Source of the DNA: Bacillus rubiinfantis
GTDB taxonomy: Bacteria > Bacillota > Bacilli > Bacillales > Cytobacillaceae
Direction: 5' to 3'
DNA length: 64,000 nucleotides
Assembly (NCBI GenBank): GCA_000752035.1
Contig: CCFE01000018.1
Coordinates: 124,001 to 188,000, forward strand
The notes under the pieces are model-generated. The model made no database searches. It was not told where the DNA came from and was given only the letters and a program-made list of their open reading frames with translations. Of the stretch, positions 52,760 to 61,258 are shown one piece after another. The position numbers and the translations under genes are program-made. Numbering within the stretch: the stretch's first letter is position 1; every line of letters begins with the position of its first letter.

Positions 52760-54694
52760 ATGTCAAATGTAGTGAAAGTTACGTTTCCAGATGGGGCCGT
52801 AAAGGAGTTTCCACAAGGGACAACAACAGAAGATATCGCTGCATCCATTAGCCCTGGCTTAAAGAAAAAAGCAATTGCCGGAAAGTGGAATGGACAAATC
52901 GTTGACCTTCGCCGTCCTATCTTAGCAGACGGTTCAATAGAAATTGTTACTCCCGATTCACCAGAGGCTATTGAGGTATTACGTCATAGTACTGCACATT
53001 TGATGGCGCAAGCAGTGAAAAGGCTTTATCCAAATGTAAAACTTGGTGTCGGCCCTGTGATTGAAGGCGGATTTTATTACGATATGGATTTAGAAGAATC
53101 ACTAACTCCCGAGGACCTTCCAAAAATTGAAAAAGAAATGACGAAAATCGTTAATGAGAATTTGGAGATTGTTCGGAAAGAGGTAAGTCGCGCTGAAGCT
53201 ATTCAACTTTATAAGGAACTTGGCGATGAATACAAGCTCGAGTTAATTGAAGCAATCCCTGAAGAAGAATCGGTTACAATTTACGAGCAAGGTGAATTCT
53301 TTGATTTGTGCCGCGGAGTCCATGTGCCATCAACGGGAAAAATTAAAGAATTTAAATTACTAAGTATTGCCGGTGCTTATTGGCGCGGTGACAGCGATAA
53401 TAAAATGCTGCAACGTGTCTATGGTACAGCCTTTTTCAAAAAAGAGGATTTGAAGGAGCATTTGCGCTTGCTTGAAGAAGCGAAGGAACGTGATCATCGT
53501 AAACTAGGCAAGGAACTTGACCTGTTTACTACTTCACAAAAAGTGGGACAAGGCTTGCCACTGTGGTTGCCGAAAGGGGCCACCATCCGCCGCATTGTCG
53601 AACGTTATATCGTTGATAAAGAGGTTAGTTTAGGCTATGACCACGTGTATACACCAATTATGGCAAATGTAGAGTTGTATAAAACCTCCGGTCACTGGGA
53701 TCATTATCATGAAGATATGTTCCCGGTCATGGATATGGATAATGAACAGTTAGTACTGCGGCCAATGAACTGCCCGCACCATATGATGGTCTACAAAAAT
53801 GCAATTCACAGTTATCGTGAGCTGCCAATCCGGATTGCTGAACTTGGCACCATGCATCGCTATGAAATGTCAGGGGCGCTATCAGGGCTGCAGCGGGTTC
53901 GTGGCATGACATTAAATGATGCCCATATTTTTGTCCGCCCTGACCAGATTAAGGAAGAGTTCCAGCGGGTTGTTCAGTTAATCCTCGAAGTTTATAAGGA
54001 TTTCGATATTAAGGAATACTCGTTCCGTTTATCTTATCGTGACCCGCAGGATAAAGAGAAATACTTCGATGATGATGCGATGTGGGAAAAAGCCCAAAGC
54101 ATGTTAAAAGAAGCGATGGATGATCTTGGTCTAGATTATTTCGAAGCTGAAGGAGAAGCCGCCTTCTACGGTCCTAAGCTCGATGTTCAGGTAAGGACAG
54201 CACTCGGTAAAGATGAAACATTATCTACAGTACAATTGGACTTCTTGTTGCCAGAACGCTTTGATTTAACTTATGTTGGTGAAGATGGCAAGCAGCATCG
54301 CCCAGTCGTTATTCACCGCGGAGTTGTTTCCACGATGGAACGCTTTGTTGCCTATTTGATTGAAGAATACAAAGGAGCCTTCCCTACATGGCTGGCACCA
54401 GTACAAGTACAAGTCATTCCTGTTTCTCCTGATGTTCATTATGACTATGCGAGAAAAGTTCAGGAGGAATTGAAGGCAAAAGGCTTCCGTGTTGAACTAG
54501 ATGAACGTGATGAAAAAATTGGCTATAAAATCCGTGAAGCACAAATGAAAAAAATCCCTTATATGCTTGTGGTCGGGGATAAAGAAGTAGCTGACAATGC
54601 CGTCAACGTCCGTAAATACGGCGAGCAAAAGTCAGAAACTCAAGGCCTAGCAGATTTTATTGCTGCGTTAGAGGCAGAAGTAAAGAGAATTTAG
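52760..54694 (+). CDS. thrS: Threonyl-tRNA synthetase
   Basis: Charges tRNA-Thr. 644 aa: TGS domain (1-62), editing domain (about 65-235 with HSTAHLMAQAVK, removes misloaded Ser), class II core with motif 2 region MHRYEMSGALSGLQRVRG, zinc ligands from MNCPHHMMVYK and VVIHRGVVSTMERF, and a C-terminal anticodon domain (about 545-640). Ribosome site GGAGG. Expression is set by the T-box leader. Confidence 0.98.
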   Translation: MSNVVKVTFPDGAVKEFPQGTTTEDIAASISPGLKKKAIAGKWNGQIVDLRRPILADGSIEIVTPDSPEAIEVLRHSTAHLMAQAVKRLYPNVKLGVGPVIEGGFYYDMDLEESLTPEDLPKIEKEMTKIVNENLEIVRKEVSRAEAIQLYKELGDEYKLELIEAIPEEESVTIYEQGEFFDLCRGVHVPSTGKIKEFKLLSIAGAYWRGDSDNKMLQRVYGTAFFKKEDLKEHLRLLEEAKERDHRKLGKELDLFTTSQKVGQGLPLWLPKGATIRRIVERYIVDKEVSLGYDHVYTPIMANVELYKTSGHWDHYHEDMFPVMDMDNEQLVLRPMNCPHHMMVYKNAIHSYRELPIRIAELGTMHRYEMSGALSGLQRVRGMTLNDAHIFVRPDQIKEEFQRVVQLILEVYKDFDIKEYSFRLSYRDPQDKEKYFDDDAMWEKAQSMLKEAMDDLGLDYFEAEGEAAFYGPKLDVQVRTALGKDETLSTVQLDFLLPERFDLTYVGEDGKQHRPVVIHRGVVSTMERFVAYLIEEYKGAFPTWLAPVQVQVIPVSPDVHYDYARKVQEELKAKGFRVELDERDEKIGYKIREAQMKKIPYMLVVGDKEVADNAVNVRKYGEQKSETQGLADFIAALEAEVKRI

Positions 54695-54702
54695 TTTGAT
54701 TG

Positions 54703-54735
54703 AAAGAGGAGGCCATCTCGGCTTCTTCTTTTTTA
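54703..54735 (+). terminator. Terminator of thrS
   Basis: An 11-bp stem AAGAGGAGGCC/GGCTTCTTCTT with two wobbles and a T run. Confidence 0.85.
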
Positions 54736-54801
54736 GTAATAGCTATTGAATAAATTTTAATTTCTTGTTAAAATAAACAACGTTGTCATAAAAAACTTCA
54801 T

Positions 54802-54831
54802 TTGACATCCATTCTTTGCATATGGTATAGT
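54802..54831 (+). promoter_or_regulatory. Sigma-A promoter of infC-rpmI-rplT
   Basis: TTGACA (54802-54807), 18 bases, TATAGT (54826-54831). A leader of about 290 bases follows. Confidence 0.75.
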
Positions 54832-54879
54832 TACTAGAGTAAAAATTGAATACGAATCTTGGGAAAAGAAGAAGCACCC

Positions 54880-54990
54880 CGCTTCTCACCTGATTGACGC
54901 TGAAAGCAGTTGGCAGGTTTTATGTGAACTTTTTCGTTTATTACTTTGTTCATAAAGTGCGGGTGCAGTCATCCGCACTTTTTTATTTTG
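54880..54990 (+). promoter_or_regulatory. L20 leader (autoregulation of infC-rpmI-rplT)
   Basis: The leader holds CACCTGATTGACGCTGAAAGC and TTGGCAGGT, forming a stem that resembles the 23S site bound by L20, and ends in a terminator stem AAAGTGCGG/CCGCACTTT (54954-54962/54973-54981) with a T run. In B. subtilis, excess L20 stabilises the terminator. The assignment rests on position and hairpin layout. Confidence 0.8.
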
Positions 54991-55129
54991 TATTTCCTTG
55001 AAATTGCAAAAAACATATTAAACCTGTTGCTTCAATATAGTGTCTGTATCAGGTTTATAGAGTAAGCCTGGCGATAACTTTCTTGACCCGAACACTGTAT
55101 TCGTGAATGAAACTTGGAGGTGGCTAACT

Positions 55130-55645
55130 ATTAGCAAAGATATGTTGGTAAATGAAGGGATTCGCGCACGTGAAGTTCGTCTGATTGACCAAAATGGCGA
55201 ACAATTAGGGATTAAATCTAAAAACGAAGCGCTGGAGATTGCCGGACGAGTGAATCTTGATTTAGTGCTTGTTGCACCAAATGCGAAGCCTCCGGTAGCC
55301 CGAATCATGGATTACGGCAAATTTAAATTCGAGCAGCAAAAGAAAGAAAAAGAAGCTCGGAAGAATCAAAAGATCATTACCACGAAAGAAGTTCGTTTAA
55401 GTCCAACAATTGATGAGCATGACTTTAATACAAAGCTTCGTAATGCGATTAAATTTTTGGAAAAAGGCGATAAAGTAAAAGCATCTATCCGCTTCAAGGG
55501 TCGTGCGATTACCCATAAAGAAATCGGCCAAAAGGTATTAGACCGATTTGCCCAAGAGTGCAAGGAAGTAGCTACCATTGAGTCACATCCGAAAATGGAA
55601 GGCCGCAGCATGTTCTTGGTTTTAGCACCGAAAATCGAAAAGTAA
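55130..55645 (+). CDS. infC: Translation initiation factor IF-3 (AUU start)
   Basis: IF-3 keeps the 30S subunit free and checks the start codon. 171 aa: N-domain (KDMLVNEGIRAREVRLID), Lys-rich linker, C-domain (FNTKLRNAIKFLEKGDKVKASIRFKGR). The start is read as ATT at 55130: GGAGGTGG ends 7 bases before it, and the next residues SKDMLVNEGIR fit the family. The in-frame ATG at 55103 lies before that site. AUU starts let IF-3 limit its own synthesis. Confidence 0.93.
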   Translation: MSKDMLVNEGIRAREVRLIDQNGEQLGIKSKNEALEIAGRVNLDLVLVAPNAKPPVARIMDYGKFKFEQQKKEKEARKNQKIITTKEVRLSPTIDEHDFNTKLRNAIKFLEKGDKVKASIRFKGRAITHKEIGQKVLDRFAQECKEVATIESHPKMEGRSMFLVLAPKIEK

Positions 55646-55662
55646 TAAGGAGGATATCCCAA

Positions 55663-55863
55663 ATGCCAAAAATGAAAACACACCGCGGCGCTGCAAAGCG
55701 TTTCAAAAAAACAGGATCTGGTAAATTAAAGCGTGACCACGCTTATACAAGCCACTTGTTCGCAAATAAATCTACAAAAGCAAAACGCAAACTTCGTAAA
55801 TCATCACTTGTTTCATCAGGTGACTACAAACGTATTCGTTCATTATTAACTAACATGAAGTAA
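55663..55863 (+). CDS. rpmI: 50S ribosomal protein L35
   Basis: A 66-aa, very basic ribosomal protein (MPKMKTHRGAAKRFKKTGSG). Second gene of the infC operon, 17 bases after infC, with ribosome site AAGGAGG. Expression is under the L20 leader along with its neighbours. Length and sequence are standard. Confidence 0.98.
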   Translation: MPKMKTHRGAAKRFKKTGSGKLKRDHAYTSHLFANKSTKAKRKLRKSSLVSSGDYKRIRSLLTNMK

Positions 55864-55900
55864 TTTTGAAAGTTTCGATTTATCTTAGGAGGGAAAATCA

Positions 55901-56260
55901 ATGCCACGTGTAAAAGGCGGTACAGTTACTCGCAGACGTCGTAAAAAAGTTCTTAAATTAGCTAAAGGTTATTTCGGTTCAAAACATACATTATATAAAG
56001 TTGCAAACCAACAAGTCATGAAATCATTAAACTACGCTTATCGTGACCGTCGTCAGAAAAAGCGTGATTTCCGTAAACTTTGGATCACTCGTATCAATGC
56101 AGCAGCTCGTATGAACGGTCTTTCTTATAGCCGTTTAATGCACGGTTTAAAGCTTGCTGGTATCGAAGTAAACCGCAAAATGCTTGCTGAATTAGCAGTA
56201 AGTGATGCTAGTGCTTTCAACCAATTAGCAGAAGCTGCTAAAGCGCAATTAAACAAATAA
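55901..56260 (+). CDS. rplT: 50S ribosomal protein L20
   Basis: A 119-aa rRNA-binding assembly protein with a long basic N-terminal arm (MPRVKGGTVTRRRRKKVLKLAKGYFG) and a globular C-domain. It binds 23S rRNA early in assembly and, as a repressor, the leader upstream of infC. Ribosome site TAGGAGGG. Last gene of the operon. Confidence 0.98.
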   Translation: MPRVKGGTVTRRRRKKVLKLAKGYFGSKHTLYKVANQQVMKSLNYAYRDRRQKKRDFRKLWITRINAAARMNGLSYSRLMHGLKLAGIEVNRKMLAELAVSDASAFNQLAEAAKAQLNK

Positions 56261-56269
56261 TCTTAAAAT

Positions 56270-56302
56270 ACAGCCATTCTCTGTGATGAGGATGGCTTTT
56301 TC
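56270..56302 (+). terminator. Terminator of infC-rpmI-rplT
   Basis: An 8-bp stem AGCCATTC/GGATGGCT (one wobble) with a T-rich tail, just before dut. Confidence 0.75.
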
Positions 56303-56321
56303 TATAAAGGGGTGTATCGCG

Positions 56322-56759
56322 ATGGACTATAATTTGAAGGTAAAATTAATTGATAAGGATGCGATGTTACCATTTCAAGCTCATCCAGGTGATGCCGGAT
56401 TCGATTTGTTTGCCGCAGAAGAAAAGCTGATTAAGTCTGGCGAAGCGGAATTAATCAGTACCGGAATTATTCTAGAACTGCCGGAAGGAACGGAAGCGCA
56501 AGTAAGGCCAAGAAGCGGCCTAGCATTAAAACATTCTGTCACTGTGTTAAATAGCCCGGGGACAATTGATGAGGGCTACAGAGGGGAAGTTAAAGTCATT
56601 CTCATCAACCATGGAAAAGAAGACTTCAAGGTAGAAAAGCAAATGCGGATCGCGCAAATGGTGATCGCCCCAGTTGCCAAAGTACAACTCACCCAAGTTG
56701 AAGAAGTATCAGGTTCTGAGAGAGGTACAGGGGGCTTCGGATCTTCTGGTATAAAATAG
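56322..56759 (+). CDS. dut: dUTP diphosphatase (trimeric)
   Basis: Hydrolyses dUTP to dUMP, keeping uracil out of DNA. 145 aa with all five motifs: PGDAGFDLFA, PRSGLALK, GTIDEGYRGE, RIAQMVI and the C-terminal arm RGTGGFGSSG. ATG 56322 has AAAGGGG 9 bases upstream; ATGs further up are in the preceding terminator. B. subtilis lacks a gene here and keeps its dUTPases elsewhere, one in the SP-beta prophage, so this is a lineage difference. Base use is like the neighbours, with no phage genes around. Confidence 0.95.
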   Translation: MDYNLKVKLIDKDAMLPFQAHPGDAGFDLFAAEEKLIKSGEAELISTGIILELPEGTEAQVRPRSGLALKHSVTVLNSPGTIDEGYRGEVKVILINHGKEDFKVEKQMRIAQMVIAPVAKVQLTQVEEVSGSERGTGGFGSSGIK

Positions 56760-56928
56760 CGTAAACGGAACCCAAATATTGAATGTTAAATAATATAACC
56801 ATTCATACTAATTTCAAATAAATTTTTCACCAAATTGTCCATATCAAGTAAATATTTGTAACAGTTGCCAATGCTTCCTAATGTATAATAGAGTAGTAAT
56901 AATAAATGATATTGGGGGGTTGGCAATA

Positions 56929-57360
56929 ATGTTAACTGTTTATTCAAGAATAGTTGTACCCTATGATGGTTCAGCATTGAGTCAAAAAGCCTTGGAAATG
57001 GCTATAACGCTTACAGAACAGGATAAAAGAATTGAATTGGATGTACTTACGGTTGTCAACAAGGAAATCACAGGGAAGCCCATTTATAACCTTGAACTCG
57101 AGCAGGAAACCCAACGTAAAGCGGCTGGCGAATTACAAACCACGATTAAGGAAAAATTAGCATCCCTTCCAAATAGAACCCGAACAATTGTATTAGATGG
57201 GAATCCATCGCAGATGATTTTGGAATTTGTAAAGCAACATAATTCAGACCTTATTATCATGGGGAGCAGGGGATTAAGCCTGTTAAAGGAATTGCATTTG
57301 GGAAGTGTCAGCCATTACGTAGTGCAAAAGGCTACATGTCCAGTATTAATTGTAAAATAA
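56929..57360 (+). CDS. Universal stress protein, UspA family (second copy)
   Basis: A 143-aa UspA-fold protein. N-terminal strand SRIVVPYDGSALSQKA; ATP-binding loop MGSRGLSLLKELHLGS fits G-x2-G-x9-G-S. Start at ATG 56929 behind GGGGGG; the frame extends upstream over a TATAAT (56884-56889) that is likely its own -10. It differs strongly from the minus-strand copy at 15158, so this is not a recent duplicate. Specific role unknown. Confidence 0.9.
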   Translation: MLTVYSRIVVPYDGSALSQKALEMAITLTEQDKRIELDVLTVVNKEITGKPIYNLELEQETQRKAAGELQTTIKEKLASLPNRTRTIVLDGNPSQMILEFVKQHNSDLIIMGSRGLSLLKELHLGSVSHYVVQKATCPVLIVK

Positions 57361-57394
57361 CTTTTTCATTCAAGAAACTACTGACTAGAGCAAG

Positions 57395-57428
57395 CAAGTA
57401 TCCGACATTGGGATACTTGTTTTTATTT
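57395..57428 (+). terminator. Terminator of the universal stress gene
   Basis: A perfect 9-bp stem CAAGTATCC/GGATACTTG with loop GACATTG and TTTTT. Confidence 0.9.
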
Positions 57429-57534
57429 ATGTTACACGTTAAAAATTTACCTAAGGTTACAAATAATCACTAAAAGGACATATTTTCAAAAAAACGAAGT
57501 ACATTATCAAAGAGCCAAATTATTTAGCAGAAGT

Positions 57535-57564
57535 TTGTTAATTTTTTTATTTTTTCGGTATAAT
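57535..57564 (+). promoter_or_regulatory. Sigma-A promoter of the M42 peptidase
   Basis: TTGTTA (57535-57540), 18 bases, TATAAT (57559-57564), 36 bases before the start codon. Confidence 0.7.
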
Positions 57565-57599
57565 GAGTCTTGTACATAATGAAATGGGGGTAAATTAGG

Positions 57600-58685
57600 A
57601 TGGCAAAGTTAGATGAAACATTAACGATGCTCAAGGATTTAACCGATGCCAGGGGTATTGCCGGCAATGAGCGTGAAGTTCGTGAAGTCATGAAGAAGTA
57701 TATTGAGCCACTAGCGGATGAAATCAGTTACGATGGCCTTGGCAGTATCATTGCCAAAAAGGTTGGTAAAGAAGACGGACCAAAGATTATGGTTGCCGGC
57801 CACTTAGATGAAGTTGGCTTCATGATAACGCAAATTGATGACAAAGGCTTTCTGCGCTTTCAGACTGTTGGCGGCTGGTGGGGGCAAGTGATGCTCGCTC
57901 AGCGCGTGACAATTGTAACGCGGAAAGGTGATGTAACGGGTATTATTGGCTCAAAACCGCCGCATGTCCTATCTGCTGAAGCACGTAAGAAACCGGTTGA
58001 AATTAAAGACATGTTCATTGATATCGGTGCCACCAGCAGGGAAGAAGCAGCGGAGTGGGGCGTGCGTCCTGGCGACATGGTTGTGCCGTATTTCGAATTT
58101 ACCGTAATGAATAATGAAAAAATGCTGCTTGCCAAAGCATGGGATAACCGAATTGGCTGTGCGATTGCCATTGATGTCCTAAAAGGGCTTCAAGGTGTCG
58201 ACCACCCGAACGTGGTCTACGGGGTAGGAGCCGTTCAAGAGGAAGTCGGCCTTCGTGGCGCCAAAACAGCTACATATAAAATCGAGCCGGATCTTGGCTT
58301 TGCTGTTGATGTCGGTATTGCCGGCGATACCCCGGGAATTACCGAAAAAGAAGCGATGAGCAAAATGGGCAAAGGACCGCAGATTGTTGTCTATGATGCC
58401 TCAATGGTGGCTCATAAAGGACTGCGTGATTTTGTCACCGAGGTTGCTGATGAACTTAACATTCCATACCAATTTGAATCAATTCCGGGTGGAGGTACTG
58501 ATGCTGGTTCCATTCACCTGACACATAACGGTGTACCGGCACTGGCAATTACCGTTGCGACTCGTTATATTCATTCACACGCGGCAATGCTTCACCGCGA
58601 TGATTTCGAGAATGCTGTAAAACTAATTACCGAAGTGATTAAGCGGTTAGATCGTGAAACGGTTGATAAAATTATCTATGAATAA
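57600..58685 (+). CDS. ysdC: M42 family metallopeptidase (glutamyl aminopeptidase-like)
   Basis: A 361-aa two-metal aminopeptidase of the M42 (tetrahedral TET) family. Metal and catalytic residues: H68 in AGHLDEVG, Asp in AKAWDNRIG, Glu pair in VQEEVGLRG, Asp in AVDVGIAGDTPG and His in YIHSHAAMLHRDD. The PDZ-like insertion sits around residues 70-165. Earlier annotation of relatives as endoglucanases is not supported. It lies downstream of rplT as in B. subtilis (ysdC). Confidence 0.93.
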   Translation: MAKLDETLTMLKDLTDARGIAGNEREVREVMKKYIEPLADEISYDGLGSIIAKKVGKEDGPKIMVAGHLDEVGFMITQIDDKGFLRFQTVGGWWGQVMLAQRVTIVTRKGDVTGIIGSKPPHVLSAEARKKPVEIKDMFIDIGATSREEAAEWGVRPGDMVVPYFEFTVMNNEKMLLAKAWDNRIGCAIAIDVLKGLQGVDHPNVVYGVGAVQEEVGLRGAKTATYKIEPDLGFAVDVGIAGDTPGITEKEAMSKMGKGPQIVVYDASMVAHKGLRDFVTEVADELNIPYQFESIPGGGTDAGSIHLTHNGVPALAITVATRYIHSHAAMLHRDDFENAVKLITEVIKRLDRETVDKIIYE

Positions 58686-58690
58686 ACGGG

Positions 58691-58725
58691 AATCCCTGGC
58701 ATTAGGCGCCAGGGATTTTTTTTCA
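58691..58725. terminator. Terminator between ysdC and sspI
   Basis: A perfect 10-bp stem AATCCCTGGC/GCCAGGGATT with loop ATTAGGC and seven or more T on the plus strand. Confidence 0.93.
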
Positions 58726-58932
58726 ACGCTTTAAACTATTTTCCAGAGTGTTAAGCATTTCTTTTTTATCCTCTTGGGATGAATTCTGCCAGATGAGTTC
58801 GAATAGTACACCTAGGCCTGGGAGCATTTTTTCCTCGCCGCTCTGAATCGCATCGACAATCGTATCTTGTAATTGATCCTGCGTATTTCCAGAGACATTG
58901 TGAATAACTGCATTCCGTAAGTTCAAATTCAA
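58723..58932 (-). CDS. sspI: Small acid-soluble spore protein I
   Basis: A 69-aa minor spore protein: MNLNLRNAVIHNV, then the conserved TIVDAIQSGEEKMLPGLGVLFE. SspI is made in the forespore and is not the DNA-coating type. TTG start with AAGGAG 10-11 bases upstream on the minus strand. CATGTTA further upstream (58955-58961 on the minus strand) is a possible sigma-G -10, without a clear -35. It converges with ysdC. Confidence 0.93.
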   Translation of the reverse strand: MNLNLRNAVIHNVSGNTQDQLQDTIVDAIQSGEEKMLPGLGVLFELIWQNSSQEDKKEMLNTLENSLKR

Positions 58933-59048
58933 TATGAGTCCACTCCTTTAATAACATGTTTTCTTTAATATAATTTTCTCCTTTTGGTTTTATTATGTAT
59001 TTTCGCTATAATATTAAAATCAAAGGTATTTAGAAGGGGAAAAACATA

Positions 59049-59807
59049 TTGAAATACATTCAATCGTTACAAAATCCACAAGTAAAACAATGGAAAAAGC
59101 TATTAACGAAAAAAGAGCGGGATCGTACAGGAACTTTTATCATTGAAGGATTCCATTTAGTGGAGGAGGCACTTAAACAAGAGGATCAAGTTATCGAGGT
59201 AATAGTTTCGGAAAATATTGGCGTGCCTTCTCGGTTTGACTTCGGCACAGTTTCAATTACGATGATCACAGACGATATTGCCAAGTCGCTGTCTGAAACA
59301 GAAACACCACAAGGGATTTATGCCGTTTGCCGCCAGCCAAAAACGGATGCACGGCTTGATAACGGAAAAACATTTTTGTTAATTGATGCCGTTCAAGATC
59401 CGGGAAATTTGGGGACGATGATTCGGACCGCTGATGCTGCCGGTATCGATGGGGTGATTGTTGGCCGCGGCAGCGTAGATATCTACAATTCAAAGGTATT
59501 GCGCTCGGCCCAAGGCAGTCATTTTCATCTGCCTGTTATCTGCGGGGAACTATCTGAGTGGATTGACCGCCTAAAGGAGAAGCAGATTCCTGTTTATGGG
59601 ACTGCGCTTGAAGGAGCCGTTGTTTATTCAGAAACACTGCCAGGAAAGTCATTTGCGCTCCTTGTTGGCAATGAAGGCAGTGGTGTAAATAAAGAGCTGT
59701 TATCACAAACAACAGCGAATTTGTATATTCCGATTTACGGCAAAAGTGAATCGCTCAATGTTGCTGTTGCCGCCGGAATACTGTTATATTATTTACAAAA
59801 TAGTTAA
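59049..59807 (+). CDS. ysgA: TrmH-family rRNA methyltransferase (YsgA)
   Basis: A SPOUT-class 2'-O-methyltransferase of 252 aa. An N-terminal substrate-binding domain (1-100, KKERDRTGTFIIEGFHLVEEA) precedes the knotted SAM domain with LIDAVQDPGNLGTMIRTADAAG, LVGNEGSGV and the knot segment SESLNVAVAAGILLY. The exact ribose target is not known from sequence. TTG start after GAAGGGGA. It lies before pheST, as in B. subtilis. Confidence 0.92.
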   Translation: MKYIQSLQNPQVKQWKKLLTKKERDRTGTFIIEGFHLVEEALKQEDQVIEVIVSENIGVPSRFDFGTVSITMITDDIAKSLSETETPQGIYAVCRQPKTDARLDNGKTFLLIDAVQDPGNLGTMIRTADAAGIDGVIVGRGSVDIYNSKVLRSAQGSHFHLPVICGELSEWIDRLKEKQIPVYGTALEGAVVYSETLPGKSFALLVGNEGSGVNKELLSQTTANLYIPIYGKSESLNVAVAAGILLYYLQNS

Positions 59808-59814
59808 AACTTAT

Positions 59815-59843
59815 TTGAAACAGAAGCCAAATTAAGCTATAAT
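59815..59843 (+). promoter_or_regulatory. Sigma-A promoter of pheST
   Basis: TTGAAA (59815-59820), 17 bases, TATAAT (59838-59843). The T-box leader begins just after. Confidence 0.8.
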
Positions 59844-59854
59844 ATTGAACAATG

Positions 59855-60142
59855 TTAATAAAGTAAAGACGATGACGGAGAAAAGTATTCTACCATGGAC
59901 CATCAAGGGAGAAAGTGCCGTGACTGTAAGCACTTTTATGGAAAGGGTATATGAAGTTCACCTCCAGAGTCGGCATCGGGACCACGTAAAGCAAAATGTC
60001 CATTTCGGACTTTTACTGCGTATAAAGATGCACCGGCAAACGCCGTTATCTTAATGAAGTGAACACTGTTTCTATACATAGGTGTTTATAAGGGTGGTAC
60101 CGCGACTATAACCTCGTCCCTTTTTGGGATGGGGTTTTTTTA
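59855..60142 (+). promoter_or_regulatory. T-box leader of pheST
   Basis: Stem I starts near AAAGACGATGACGGAG, a TTC phenylalanine specifier lies near 59957 (GAAGTTCACC), and the T-box AGGGTGGTACCGCG is at 60091-60104. The terminator stem CCTCGTCCC/GGGATGGGG (60112-60134) ends in seven T. It controls pheST by uncharged tRNA-Phe. Confidence 0.94.
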
Positions 60143-60153
60143 TTTGCCTAATG

Positions 60154-60166
60154 GGTGCCAGGCACC
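60154..60166 (+). repeat. Short palindrome GGTGCC-A-GGCACC
   Basis: A perfect 6-1-6 palindrome between the T-box terminator and the pheS ribosome site. Only one copy was seen in the window. Confidence 0.6.
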
Positions 60167-60189
60167 AACAAAAAAGGAGGAAAAAGTTG

Positions 60190-61227
60190 ATGCAAGAACG
60201 ATTAAAGGAATTGCAAGCGGAAGCGATTCAAAAAGTGACCCAAGCGGTGGGCTTGAAAGAATTGAATGACATTCGTGTAGCCTATCTTGGGAAAAAAGGT
60301 CCGATTACTGAGGTATTAAGAGGGATGGGCAAGCTGTCTGCTGAAGAGCGTCCCGTTATGGGGGCACTTGCCAATGAAGTTCGTGAAGCGATTTCGACGA
60401 AAATTGAAGAAAAACAATCTGAATTAGAAGAAGCGGCTGTTCAAGCAAAGCTAGCAGCGGAAACGATTGATGTCACACTACCAGGGCGTCCGGTTAAAGT
60501 TGGCAGTCATCATCCATTGACTAAAATTATTGAAGAAATTGAAGATCTATTTATCGGGATGGGCTATGAAATAGCAGAGGGACCTGAGGTGGAGCAGGAT
60601 TATTATAACTTTGAAGCACTAAACTTGCCTAAAGGACATCCAGCGCGTGATATGCAGGATTCCTTCTACATTACTGAAGAAATTTTATTACGTACTCATA
60701 CATCACCAGTACAGGCAAGAACGATGGAAAAACATCAAGGCAAAGGGCCGATTAAAATTATTTGCCCAGGCAAAGTATATCGCCGCGATAATGACGATGC
60801 GACACATTCCCATCAATTTATGCAAATCGAAGGTCTCGTTGTCGGGGAGAACATCCGCATGAGCGACCTAAAAGGTACGCTCGAGGTGTTTGCGAAAAAA
60901 ATGTTCGGTGCAGACCGCGAAATTAGACTGCGACCAAGCTTTTTCCCATTTACAGAGCCATCTGTTGAGATGGATATTTCCTGTAAGATGTGCGGTGGTC
61001 ATGGCTGCAGTGTCTGTAAGCATACCGGTTGGATTGAAATTCTTGGTGCTGGTATGGTTCATCCAAACGTCTTGGAAATGGCAGGGTACGATGCCAAGAA
61101 ATACAGCGGCTTTGCCTTTGGGATGGGGCCGGAACGGATTGCCATGTTGAAATATGGAATTGATGATATCCGTCATTTTTATACAGATGATGTGCGCTTC
61201 TTGAAGCAGTTTGCCGTTGAGGAATAA
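60190..61227 (+). CDS. pheS: Phenylalanyl-tRNA synthetase alpha subunit
   Basis: Catalytic subunit of the (alpha beta)2 enzyme that charges tRNA-Phe. 345 aa: N-terminal coiled coil (1-85), class II core with motif 2 region GKVYRRDNDDATHSHQFMQIEG, the Phe pocket FPFTEPSVEMDI, and motif 3 GFAFGMGPERIAML. A Cys-rich insert CKMCGGHGCSVCKHTG is as in Bacillus. ATG 60190 follows AAGGAGG by 9 bases; TTG 60187 is possible. pheT follows 31 bases later. Confidence 0.97.
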   Translation: MQERLKELQAEAIQKVTQAVGLKELNDIRVAYLGKKGPITEVLRGMGKLSAEERPVMGALANEVREAISTKIEEKQSELEEAAVQAKLAAETIDVTLPGRPVKVGSHHPLTKIIEEIEDLFIGMGYEIAEGPEVEQDYYNFEALNLPKGHPARDMQDSFYITEEILLRTHTSPVQARTMEKHQGKGPIKIICPGKVYRRDNDDATHSHQFMQIEGLVVGENIRMSDLKGTLEVFAKKMFGADREIRLRPSFFPFTEPSVEMDISCKMCGGHGCSVCKHTGWIEILGAGMVHPNVLEMAGYDAKKYSGFAFGMGPERIAMLKYGIDDIRHFYTDDVRFLKQFAVEE

Positions 61228-61258
61228 ATTAAGGTAGAGATTATAGGAGGTTATCGGA

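Noticed and set aside
59845..60054. 69-aa plus-strand ORF upstream of pheS
   Set aside because: It lies wholly inside the pheST T-box leader, has no ribosome site, and the RNA structure explains the sequence.
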